DNA of 64,000 bases, taken from NCBI RefSeq assembly GCF_023065955.2, contig NW_026622985.1, positions 72,219,931 through 72,283,930 of the forward strand. The letters are read 5' to 3'. Source of the stretch: Ursus arctos. Taxonomy: Eukaryota; Chordata; Mammalia; Carnivora; Ursidae. The notes under the pieces are model-generated. The model searched no databases and was not told the DNA's origin. It saw nothing but the letters and a program-made list of their open reading frames with translations. The position numbers and the translations under genes are program-made. This document shows positions 47,361-57,964 of the stretch, piece after piece. Every line of letters begins with the position of its first letter. Position 1 is the stretch's first letter.

Positions 47361-47883
47361 ATGTCTCATATTCACCATTAATTTACCAAATCATTCTTTT
47401 AAAACTCAAATAAATTGACTTGTAAACCATCATATTAGCAATGATTTCTATTAACAGTTACGTTGATTTCTCAATTTAATTACCTGAATTAAAAACAAAT
47501 TATTGTGAACATTTTTGTCTTTTTATGTATGTTAAAAACATCACACAATTATGACACACTTGCCATTTAGCATTTTCTCTGTCATTTATTTCAAGTGTCA
47601 TGTAAAAAGTTGGTGAAATGGTAACTATGGAACACATATTTTATCTAATACATGATGAGACATACACTTGTGTATACATTGTATAACGAAAATGTGCATT
47701 TATGCATATGTTCTGCTGTGTGTATGCTTACAGAAACCCTAATATTCTCATGGTAAGAAATAGCTGCTTTATATTGTTATTCTTAGACTACCGAGATAAG
47801 AGTGTAGGTAAAATAAAGGATGATAGAAAATTCAGTGCCTACAAAACTATGATGTTCTCCTCTACAGAAAACATAACAACTGT

Positions 47884-47920
47884 AACAACAACAACAATAA
47901 CGACAACAACAACAACAAAA
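47884..47920 (+). repeat. (AAC)n repeat
   Basis: An imperfect ACA/AAC trinucleotide tract with ATA and CGA interruptions. It produces the poly-Thr run in the spurious frame 47702-48007. Confidence 0.9.
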
Positions 47921-47964
47921 CTCCCTTATATTCTGGATTTTTTCAATATTACCTGTGACTTTTG

Positions 47965-48115
47965 TTTAGGCACTGTACACAGCATTCTTTCCTTTAAAGA
48001 TATTTAAGCTTTATGATATTTTAAAGAGGTACTTAACCTGAACTGATAAAAATGAAACGACTATCTCAAAGCCACTAATGCAAGTTTGCCAGTGTGTTTC
48101 TGATTTAGATTGCCT
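47965..48115 (-). mobile_element. Probable MIR SINE
   Basis: Weak antisense MIR pattern: TAGGCACTGTACACAGCATT, CTTTAAAGATATTTAAGCTT, AAATGAAACGACTATCTCAA and AGCCACTAATGCAAGTTTGC. Heavily diverged. Confidence 0.45.
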
Positions 48116-48596
48116 TTGAAATTGGGTTTTAAGAGAGAATTATAACAAGGTAAAATTAAGACTGGGGCTCAAGTGGTTGAAATTTCATGCTGGTTTGGTT
48201 TGGGCTTTTAAATATATATGTATGTGTGTATGTATGTGTCTACATAATTGGAACCTATATGAATTTCCATTATTTTAAGTCCTTAGGATTTTTACTGGAA
48301 GTGAGAATAAATATTTTTATAAATAATCAATGTTAACATAATTTTCCACTGGTTTGTTAGCTAAAGAATAAAAACTTCCCCTAAAGTTTCAGAAATTAAC
48401 TGTGCAGTATGATATTTGCCCATTGGCCCTTGAAAGACCAAATGTTTATGTGAGTTAATCATCTTGTGTGCCTTCTTTTAGAAGTGTGATCTGTGGGTGA
48501 TACTACCTAATTATCTTATCTTCTAAAATAGCCACATATTAAAATATTTGTAAATATAAAGAGAAATAGATATAAAAATGAGACTAGAAAAATAAC

Positions 48597-48625
48597 ATTT
48601 TATTTTATTTTATTTTATTTTATTT
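48597..48625 (+). repeat. (TTTTA)n repeat
   Basis: Five to six units just left of a truncated L1 tail. Confidence 0.92.
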
Positions 48626-48635
48626 CCCAGAACCT

Positions 48636-48822
48636 TTTTTTTTATAATAATATTTTTTTATTATGTTAGTCACCATACAGTACATCCCTGGTTTTTTATG
48701 TAAAGTTCCATGATTCATTAGTTGCATATAACACCCAGTGCAGCATGCAATACGTGCCCTCCTTACTACCCATCACCAGCCTATCCCATTCCCCCCTCCC
48801 CTCTGAAGCCCTCAGTTTGTTT
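48636..48822 (-). mobile_element. Young carnivore L1 3' UTR, severely 5' truncated
   Basis: T run, then TTATGTTAGTCACCATACAG, TACATCCCTGGTTTTTTATG, CCCTCCTTACTACCCATCAC and CTCTGAAGCCCTCAGTTTGT. Almost the same sequence as the tail of the L1 at 32.8 kb, so it belongs to the same recent subfamily. Only about 185 bases were copied. Confidence 0.92.
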
Positions 48823-48829
48823 TAGAAAA

Positions 48830-50812
48830 TTATCTAATAATTATGTATTTGTTTTTAAATGGGCACATTTCCCTAGTTCTAGCGCTTAAATGAAATGATC
48901 CATTGATTCAAATTTCCAAGTCAAAAGACTTAAACTAACATTTGACTTAAACCTCCCATTTTTCAGGTAAGAAATGCACCTGGAAATATTAAGTTAATTA
49001 TCTTACCTCACCTAAGCTCATTTCTTAAAATACAGTTTTGTTTTAAAAAGTTTTAACTTCGGTTTAGGTTCCTAAATTTATTTCTGTGATGGTGTTCATT
49101 TTTCAGCCCTAATATGTGAAACATCTAGATAGGGTATAGATTGACTGCACATGCAATTTTACAGAGTAATTTATGTGATGAGTCATGGAGTTACTGAACC
49201 AGTCAGGAATCATAACACTCCTGCTAGGCTGAGAGAATCAATAAAAAAAAAAAAGAAAGCAAAGCAATGTGAGATAAACAGAGCAGATTTGTATGACATT
49301 CTTAAAAGCATCTGTTTCAGGATACCCTGCTGGTAGAGGAAAAATTAAATTAGACTCAAATATAAGTGTGACATATTTTAGAATTCAAACTGTCACTCTG
49401 CTTGTCAGACAGGCCTATGTTACTTGCATTCATAGCAATTACATTTTTTTTTAAATTCAGGAGTAATCTAACAGAAGATCCCCCTTCCCCCTTGCCAATG
49501 CTAAATTTTTAAATACTGGCAAGAAAATCTTAATCTGTGGAAGACTTTTATTTTGTTGGAATGGAAATTTTTTCTTCCAATGAAAAAAAGATTGTTTTTC
49601 TCTAACTTTGGAGGAATGCCAGGTTTAAAATGACTTTTATAATCATTTTCATTTTAACTTCGTCCACTTGCTAAGGAAAAAAGAATAGAAATAAACTGTG
49701 GAGTCTGGAAAAGAGTTTATAAAGTAAAACAAAACAAAAACAAAAACAAAAGTTAACAAAAGAGTGATGACTAATAATGTGCGTCTGAAATGCTACATCA
49801 CATTTATTTGGGAAGTGAAGGATTCTGTCCTAGCAGATTATCTGGAAGCTGCACACATTACATGCGAGGTAAGTTTGACTTTGATATTGTTGGCTGAATG
49901 AGTGTAATTCTCTCATTCCAACATCAAAGTTAAATAAATAGACATCTAACATTGTGTTCTATCATTTAAATTCTAACTCAAAATGACATTAAAGTATATT
50001 TTGCCCCAACCTTCCATTTTGCAACTTAACACATGTGAAAATACGAAATGCCTTAACTTTAGCTTACTGAAGTATTTAGGGAGAGTGAAGTAGAAGAATC
50101 AATGATACTATGGCACCTTACCTTCATGTATTTGGACAGATACAGATGCAGATGTATAAATACGTTTATGAACCTTACAATAAGAATACTTGATTTCTAG
50201 CATAATTGCTATGTAATTAAATTAAGAATACCTCAGAGTTGGTGAATAGTTTGGATTTCTAAAATTTACTTTTTTACCAGTATATATTGTTACATTTTCA
50301 ATATTTCTGGTGAGAATTTCATTGGCTTGGCATTTTATAGTTGTTCGAACTCCATAAAGAAAGAAAATAAATTTTTAAATAGTAGCATAATTTTATGTTT
50401 AGGTATATAATAATTAGAACAGGAAGTGTGATTACAAAATGATTAGATCATATTAGACTGTATCATTGCAAGAACTGCTTCTGAGCCAGCCAGTTTGACT
50501 TTGTTTCCTTCTTTTTTGGCAACCAAATCTATTTTCAGAACTATAGAAAATTACATGTAACATACAATCATCTGATTACTATGATTTTATTTAATATTTT
50601 GAGGACTTCTCATTTATCCTTTTAGAGTACTGAAATTTAAATATTGGGAGAGAACCTGTTTATGTCAGCATTGTGACTCTGCCATGTAACCCTAATATCA
50701 ATAGTTTTCCATCTGACTATAGGTTTTTCTTTGGGAGCATGCAGGTGTGTTACTATTGTTTTTAGAGCCTTTTACTTAGAAAATTGGATTTTGTCTTTCT
50801 TCTGTAGTAACA
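48830..50812. other. Unassigned AT-rich sequence
   Basis: No gene is seen. Short simple runs include an AAAAC repeat at about 49727-49750. Confidence 0.35.
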
Positions 50813-50830
50813 CATTTAGTATAGTTTTTA

Positions 50831-51039
50831 TTTATTTATTTTTATTTTTTTTTAAGATTTTATATATTTATTCGACAGAGATAGAGACAGCCAGCGAGAG
50901 AGGGAACACAAGCAGGGGAAGTGGGAGAGGAAGAGTAGGCTCCCAGCAGAGGAGCCTGATGTGGGGCTCTATCCCAGGACGCCGGGATCATGCCCTGAGC
51001 CGAAGGCAGACGCTTAACGACTAGCCACCCAGGCGCCCC
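50831..51039 (-). mobile_element. can-SINE with 18-bp target duplication
   Basis: A full-length minus-strand copy with head ending AGCCACCCAGGCGCCCC. The perfect duplication CATTTAGTATAGTTTTTA flanks it at 50813-50830 and 51040-51057. The tail side has an enlarged TTTA/TTTTA tract. Frames on both strands through it are SINE artefacts. Confidence 0.96.
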
Positions 51040-51057
51040 CATTTAGTATAGTTTTTA

Positions 51058-52430
51058 AATTTTAATTTTGTAAAAGAGACTAAAGGACAGGTGTGAGTGT
51101 GTGCGTGAGCGCACACATGCATGCTTTGCAGTTACCTCAGGAATCATTAGAGTCAGTTATCCCCCAGGTGGATGTTAACATTAATGAGTGGGGAGATTTT
51201 TTGATATCGTAGACTTACTTTTTAAAGGCAAAATTCCTGTTTTATATGAAAGCATGATTATATTTTGAGAAGCTCTAAAATTATAAAACGAAGCGTATTT
51301 CATACTAATTTACAATAACATTTTTTTTTTTTAAGGTTGGTAAGATACTCAATGATAGATTTTTCTCATTTTCCTTCCTTGGCATTAGGGAGAAATTGTA
51401 CTTTTCAATGAAACCCTCCCTGGCTTTGTCTGGACCCTGAGACCATATGTCAAATTAATTAATGCAAATTATATTGCTTTTAAAAAAACACATATATTCC
51501 ATTTTCTCTCTTTTCAACATCTGAACACACATTCAGAATACAGACACAGTTGAATAGTTTGCACTAGTAATGATCATCCGCAACTGAAACCTAATCCCTT
51601 AATAGATGAATTCATCCTTAAAACAAATTTTACTCATAATCTCAGAAATGCCTGAGTAAACAGTTGGAATTGGCATCTTGCCTCCAAAGGTCAAGAAATT
51701 CAGACTGGGTAGGACTGATGAGGTGGAAGAGGAAAGGTATACCAGAGCTGAGAACTGTCCTGAGAAAACACTTAGGTTATACCCTCGTCTTAAGTATTCA
51801 TCTGAGACCATCAACGGAAAGTTTCCAACTAACACTACCTTTCATGAAGATATATGATGAGAAGAGCCAAAGCACACATTACAAAAGGGACTGTGCTGTT
51901 AATTAAACACCTGCAACATTTATCTTCTTTAACTTTACAACCTTCTTCTGATAAAGCTGGAATAACTGATTAAAAACAGATTTGTGCAATAGTTGATATA
52001 ATTATTTAGCAATTTTAACTACCATGCATCGTAAATGAAATATTAAGTATTTTAATTTTATCTTTGACCTGAGGAAAAAAATGTATATATATACACACAC
52101 ACACACACATATAAGCATATATATAATATCTAATATATATATATAGATTAGTGGGTAATCCTTTTGGGGTCGTCTTTTCTGCCAGGAATTCATGTTGTTA
52201 GATACAGAAGTCAAGAGCAAGTAGGGAAGAAGGGTTAGTTCTGAGAGTGCAGATTGCAAGTAAGCCTTTTCCTTCTGTTTGCTTTGTTGTCTCTTTATAA
52301 TTTTTCTTTTCTTGTGCCAACAATTAAGAGTAAAGTTGTTGGAAAGTGAAGCAGGGTTGTTTTCACAGAAAATAAAATTTTTTTCCCATGAAGCACATAG
52401 ATAATGGGGATTTTTGAGACCATTCTCATG
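51058..52430. other. Unassigned sequence
   Basis: No gene is seen. 51390-51430 (AATGAAACCCTCCCTGGCTT) faintly resembles an L2 tail but is too short to call. A compound (TA)n(CA)n tract lies at 52083-52146. Confidence 0.35.
52083..52146 (+). repeat. Compound TA/CA repeat
   Basis: TATATATA, then (AC)9, then TATA-rich sequence. It has low melting stability and is likely polymorphic. Confidence 0.92.
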
Positions 52431-52751
52431 TATTTGTTTTATTTTATTTCTTGTTTTAATTTAAACTTTATTTAAATTCCAGTTAGTTAACATACAGTGT
52501 AATATTAGTTTCAGGTGTTCAAGCTAGTGATTCAACACATCCATACAACACCCTGTGCTCATCACAGCAAGTTCCCTCCTTAATCCCCATCACCCTACTT
52601 AATCCAGACTCACTGACCCACATACCTCCCCTCTGATAACCATCAGTTTGTTCCCTGTAGTTAAGAGTCTCTTATGGTTTGCCTCGCTATCTTTTTCCCT
52701 TTTGTTCATTTGTTTTGTTTCATAAATTCCACATATGAGTGAAATCATATT

Positions 52752-52868
52752 GTCTTTTTCTGACTGACAAAGAATGAAATCTTGCCATTTGTAAGGACAT
52801 GGATGGGGTTTGAGGGGATTATGCTGAGTGAAATAAGTCAGTCAGAAAAAGACAAGATTTCTTTCTTT
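52752..52868. repeat. Palindromic micro-inversion inside the L1
   Basis: GTCTTTTTCTGACTGAC (52752-52768) is followed by a segment that reads in the opposite L1 orientation, from AAAGAATGAAATCTTG (52769-52784) to GTCAGTCAGAAAAAGAC (52837-52853). The normal orientation then resumes with AAGATTTCTTTCTTT. The outer 17-mer is a perfect inverted repeat, and the other pair (CAAGATTTCWTTCTTT) matches at 15 of 16 positions. The same interval in the L1 at 33.1 kb is collinear and not inverted. Confidence 0.88.
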
Positions 52869-52890
52869 TTTTAGGATGGAGTAATATTCC

Positions 52891-52892
<2 letters not shown>

Positions 52893-52933
<41 letters not shown>
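52893..52933 (+). repeat. (TG)n microsatellite within L1
   Basis: About 20 TG units grown from the short TGTGTATA motif normally found after ATATTCCAT in L1. The L1 sequence that should follow (the reverse of the TATGGA...AAGAAG segment) is largely missing. Confidence 0.97.
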
Positions 52934-52936
<3 letters not shown>

Positions 52937-54129
52937 AAATGCTGTTATAAATATCAGGGTACATGTATCCATTTGAATTAGTATTTTTGTATTCTTTGGG
53001 TAAATGCCTAGTAGTATAATTGCTGGGTCATAGGGTAGTTCTTTTTTTAACTTTTTGAAGAAACTCCATACTGTTTTCTAGAGTGGCTGCACCAGTTTGC
53101 ATTCCCAACAACGGTACACATCCACATTCTTGCCAGCACCTGTTGTTTCTGGTGTTGTTGATGTTAGCCATTTTGACAGGAGTGTGGTGATATCTCATTG
53201 TAGTTTTGATTTGTATTTCCCCAATGATGAGTGGTGGTGAGCATCTTTTCATGTGTCTGTTAGCCTTCTGGATGTCTTCTTTGAAAAAATGTCTATTCAT
53301 GTCTTCTGACCATTTTTTAAGTGGATTATTTGTTTTCTTGGTGTTGAGTTTGATAAATTCTTTATATATTTTGAATACTAACCCTTTATTAGATATGTCA
53401 TTACAAATATCTTCTTCCATTTTGTAGGTTGCTTTTAGTTTTTCTAATTATATCCTTTGCTGTACGTAAGCTTTTTATTTTATTTTGATGAAGTCTCCAT
53501 AGTGTATTTTTGCTTTTGTTTCCCTTGCCTTTGGAGGCATACTTAGAAAGAAGTTGCTATGGCCAATGTCAAAGAGGTTACTCTCTGTGTTCTCCTCTAG
53601 GATTTCTTTGTTTTCAAGTCTCATGTTTGCATTTTTAATTCATTTTTAATTTATTTTTGTGTATTGCATAAGAATGTGGTCCAGTTTCATTCTTTTGCAT
53701 GTTGCTGTCCAGCATTTCCAATATCATTTGTTGAAGAGATTGTCTTTTTCCCATTGAATATTCTTTCCTGTTTTGTCAGAGATTAATTGACCATTTAGTT
53801 GTGGGTTTATTTCTGAGTTTTCTATTCTGTTCCTTTGATCGATGTGTCTCTTTTTCTGCCTGTGCCATACTATTTGGATCACTATAGCTTTGTAATAGCT
53901 TTGTCTGGAGTTGTGATGCCTCCAGCTTTGCTTTTCTTCTTCAAGGTTGCTTTGGCTATTTGCAGTCTTTTGGGTTTCCATACAAATTTTGGATTGTTTG
54001 TTTTAGCTCTGTGAGAAATGCTATTATATTTTGATAGAGACTGCATTAAATGTGTAGATTGCTTGGGTAGTATAGACTTTTTAACAATATTTGTTCTTCT
54101 AATCCATGAGTATGTCTTTCCATTTCTTT

Positions 54130-54372
54130 CTTTCTCTCTTTCTTTCTTTCTAAGATCTTATTTATTTATTTATTTATTTATTTGAGAGAGAGCTCACGCG
54201 TTTGTTGCACGTGCAAACACGAGCAGGGGGAGGGGCAGAGGGAGAGGAAGAGAGAGAAGTGGAGTCCCTGCTTCTCATGGAGCCTGACACAGGGCTCAAT
54301 TCCAGGACCCTGAGATCATGACCTGAGCCAAAGTTAGATGCTTATTCAACTAAGCCACCAGGCACCTCTGTT
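54130..54372 (-). mobile_element. Older can-SINE nested in the L1
   Basis: Minus-strand SINEC: (TTTC)n and (TTTA)n tail, AGAGCTCACGCGTTTG, the AGCAGGGGGAGGGGCAGAGG body, and head ending TAAGCCACCAGGCACC. The duplication TTTCCATTTCTTT of L1 sequence lies at 54117-54129 and 54373-54385, proving insertion into the L1. It belongs to the older SINEC type rather than the young arctoid type. Confidence 0.96.
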
Positions 54373-54885
54373 TTTCCATTTCTTTTAGTCATCTTCAATT
54401 TCTTTCATCAGTGTTTTGTAGTTTTCAGAGTACACCTCTTTCACCTATTTGGTTATGGTTATTCCTAGGTATCTTATGGCTTTTGGTGCAATTGTAAATG
54501 GGATCAATTCCTTAATTTCTCTTTCTACTGCTTCATTATTGGTGTACAGAAATGCAACAGATTTCTGTACTTTGATTTTGTATCCTACGACTTTACTGAA
54601 TTTGTTTATCAGTTCTAGCAGTTTTTGATGGAGTCTTTTGGGTTTTCTATATACAGTATCATGCCATCTGCAAATAATAAAAGTTTTACTTCTTCCTTGC
54701 CAATTTGGATGCCTTTTATTCCTTTTTGTTGTTTGGTTGTTGAGGCTAGGACTTCTAGTACTATGTTAAATAACAGTGGTGAGAGTGAACATCCCTGTTT
54801 TGTTCCTGATTAAAGAGGAAAACCTCTCAGGTTTCCCCATTGAGAATGATATTAGTTGTGGATCTTTCATGAATTTGTTTTAAAA

Positions 54886-56040
54886 TAAGCTGTTGTCAAA
54901 TCTCCTATCTTACTCAAGTATCAGAAATAGGACTTGTATTAACACAAAGATAATTGTGACTCCTTTCCTCAATGTTTATGTCCACAACTAGTAATTGCCT
55001 TTCCAGTAGGAGAAAATTGAAGAAGTGAGAAAATATATTTCACAGACTAAAACTTGTTTGGTTAATCTCTCCTAAATTATTGACTTACATCTGACTCTAT
55101 TATCCTAAACCCATACAAAAAATTTTAAAAAATGTGTAGTCTTGTGATTAAGAAAGTGAGAACAATCTTCTCTTAAGTATCAGTCATTAATTTGCATTTA
55201 CTGTCTATCTCAGAGTCTTCTCTATCATTCAGTTAAGGGTTGCATGTATGATACCAATTCTTGTCCCTGTGCTTCTGAGGAACTTAGTAACATCACCTCA
55301 ATAGGACTTGCCATGTGGGTTCTCAGTAAATATATTTTCTTTTTCTGTAAGTTTTAGAAATATGTCATGCAAAATACTGAGATAGGTCACAGTTCTTCAG
55401 ACACGAAGAATATGATATGATGTAGGAGAATGAAACAACTTTTTCAGAAGAATTTTTCACAAAAAAATTTTAACTTCAAAATCTGTGAACATTTCCCATA
55501 GCACTGTCTACTAACACCTGTTCCTTACCTACAGAGTTTGTCTTTCAGAGTCCATTCTCTGTTCTCTTTGACTGTTTAGGTACATAATTAATAAGTCTTC
55601 CTTCACTGCTCATGAAGTTTGAAAAACATTTCTACTTACCACATTCAGTAACTGGGCAGGAAAATGAAATGCTCAAGAATCAGGTCTCAGCAAAGAGACT
55701 AATAAGAAAAGACAATATCACTACTTTGTTTTGCTTTATTTCCATATGCAGTCCACAAGATAGAATATGTTGGATGCTGAATGCAACAGAAAACAATTAG
55801 ATTGTTTTGCTTTCTGTAAGAATTTGTTTTTTACATCTGCCTGGGTTGGATACCAGAAAATCCATGACTTCACTGGTCAGATGGTGAAAAGTTGTCTGGT
55901 CACACTGGCCCCTAAAATAGTCTCTGTTTATAATTAATATGACTGCTTTAGTGTAGTATTACACATTTACAAATTCATGTTCATTGTTCTGGAGCACAAT
56001 ACCCTGTTTCTTGCAACAGGGAAGAAAAGAAACTTTATTT
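54886..56040. other. Unassigned sequence
   Basis: No gene is seen and no nameable repeat is present. The 62-codon frame 55612-55800 shows no domain. Confidence 0.35.
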
Positions 56041-56042
56041 TT

Positions 56043-56136
56043 CTCTTCCTTCCTTCTTTCCTTCCTTCCTTCCTTCCTTCCTTCCTTCCTTCCTTCCTAC
56101 CTTCTTTCCTTCCATCCATCCATCCATCCATCCATC
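56043..56136 (+). repeat. Compound (TTCC)n(CATC)n microsatellite
   Basis: About a dozen TTCC units with a few TTTC/TACC interruptions pass into six CATC units. It encodes the repetitive Lys-Glu-Gly-Arg and Leu-Pro-Ser runs of the frames 55967-56419 and 55977-56237, which are not genes. Confidence 0.97.
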
Positions 56137-56139
56137 TGG

Positions 56140-57880
56140 AAGTCCTACCCTTTTCCCTAACTTTGCTAACTGCAGGATGGTATAGGAGGAGCTGGGGAGA
56201 AGAAAATGGGAGGACTATCTCAAAAGACCCTTCTTGAATAATACCACCCTGAGGAAGTGTTCGCTGGCATTCTGGCTTCAGCAGGTTTTCAAAACTGACA
56301 GATTCTCTCATAAAGTACTTTGGTTTGGTAAAGTCTGGTTTCCTGGAAGACAGTTTCTGACATGATGATTTGCATGCAGGAAATTTACTAAGGAGTGTTC
56401 TTGGAGGCATTACCTGCAAGGGAGTAAAGGAAGCAAGGTGATATAGGAATCAGTAAAACTGGGATATGGTCACAACAGAGGCCTCAGTTGATGCCACAGG
56501 GGAGCCATAGAGCTGTCGTGAGCACAAAAATTTGTCCAGAATTGAGGTAAGGGGTCTTGTGCCCTCACATTTGCAATATTGCCAAGTCATTGACAAATCT
56601 GCACATAGTGATGGGGTATAAGCTTAGGTGAGGCAGTTCTATTTGGCAGAGAATAATTCCTAAGAGGGAGTCTCCTATGAACTATCAACAGTGACACTTC
56701 TGGCATCTGGGAAGTGAACAATTAAGTTCTAAAGAGGAGATATTTTTGGCATAATATAGCATCTGCAACAATTAATCCGTTGTACTCTTTAGATGCATTT
56801 GTTTCATAGAACAATGCTTGTAGGAAAACCTTATAAATTTTCTCTTAATATCTACACTTTTAAATACATATTTATTCGATGTACTTAATTTATATTTAGT
56901 TTGCTCTTATCGTAGCTTCAGCACAGAAAAGACAATCAAACAATAATGTATAGTAGGGACAACATATGGTTTCTCAATTTGTGATAGCAATCAAATGTTG
57001 ATATATTATAATCAATATATTTTATGTAACTTTGTGCCAGACATGGTCCTGTGAGTGGTATTAAACTCAGAGCAAAGACACTAGAAATACCTGATGGAGC
57101 AGCAGATACTTATAGTTGAGGGCATTGAGAAAATCATGACAGAGGAAGTTACTTTTGTGGAAATAATTCTAGAGATAGGGCAGAGCACAGAGCAGGAGAG
57201 AGAATGACTTCCTTGGGGATAGCAAGCAATTTATCTTATTAATAACAGAGGATAAATATTATAAGAGAATTTAAAAGATGAGAGAATGCAGGTGTTTATG
57301 GAAATAAAAAAAAGTTGAACTGAGAACTTTTATCTTGATTATAAAGCTCTGTTTATATTTAAACAATGTGGAATCTCTCAGATATTAAAAACTGTAAGAA
57401 AATATAGATAAGAAAATTCATTAAAGAGAGTGGAACAATAGTTTCAAAAACTGAAAATTCAAACTGATTGTGGTTATAAATTAATAATTGGCATTGTCAT
57501 ATGCATCTATCTAAAAATCTATGCATCTGTTATGTTTTTGTAGAGTGTGAGTGGAGGGCCTGCAGCTTCTCTTGTACAAACTACTCACCTTTTGTCCACT
57601 TCTCTATCACTACAAAAAGAGTTTTGTTGGATGTGCCTCAGAAATCTCTTTTCCATTAAAAAATAATGCAATATTTGCATTATATAATATAATATAAGGT
57701 ATTAGATCCTTTGCTAGGTTTGATTAAACATCCATCTAATTTATGATATCTCACTTGCATATAGGATTCACTCTTTCCAATAATGTTCAATATTCTTCTT
57801 AATTAAAAATAGATAAAATATGGTATTTTTACCAAAGGAAAATCATAATGTTGATAGAAAATAACCTCATTATTTATTAC
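56140..57880. other. Unassigned; 56370-56720 may be an ancient retroelement
   Basis: 56370-56720 is less AT-rich (TTTGCATGCAGGAAATTTAC, ATTACCTGCAAGGGAGTAAA, GTGACACTTCTGGCATCTGG) and has the feel of a widespread old repeat I cannot name. 57020-57200 also resembles an old repeat (TGTGCCAGACATGGTCCTGT). No exon is supported. Confidence 0.3.
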
Positions 57881-57884
57881 TGTG

Positions 57885-57960
57885 CTTCAGTTTCTGCAAC
57901 CATAAGGTGAGGGAGTTTGACTAACTGATCAATATAGACTTCTCCAGATTTAAATAATAA
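57885..57960 (+). mobile_element. MIR SINE fragment
   Basis: GTGCTTCAGTTTCTGCAACC, then AAGGTGAGGGAGTTTGACTA, matches the MIR core-to-tail part (CTCAGTTTCCTCATCTGTAA-like) on the plus strand. Confidence 0.65.
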
Positions 57961-57964
57961 TTAA

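Larger units (their letters stand above)
52437..54885 (-). mobile_element. Older carnivore L1, 5' truncated, with nested SINE and micro-inversion
   Basis: The 3' UTR at 52465-52660 (TCCAGTTAGTTAACATACAG, CCCTCCTTAATCCCCATCAC) is followed by ORF2 on the minus strand: the C-terminal part near 52990-53420 (frame 53420-53028, with [20 protein letters not shown]), the middle near 53530-53980, and the RT region near 54400-54885. The RT site reads FADG instead of FADD (54663-54674). Stops and frameshifts abound. Internal features are a palindromic inversion (52752-52868), a TG microsatellite (52893-52933) and a SINE (54130-54372). It covers the same ORF2 region as the L1 at 32.8 kb but is more diverged. 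Confidence 0.9.

Noticed and set aside
47702..48007. 101-codon frame with a Thr-rich tract
   Set aside because: The tract comes from the AAC repeat, and the rest has no features.
53028..53420. 130-codon minus-strand frame
   Set aside because: It is the decayed C-terminal part of L1 ORF2, already covered by the L1 annotation.
55967..56419. 150-codon minus-strand frame with a Lys-Glu-Gly-Arg repeat
   Set aside because: The repetitive protein is a direct translation of the TTCC/CATC microsatellite.
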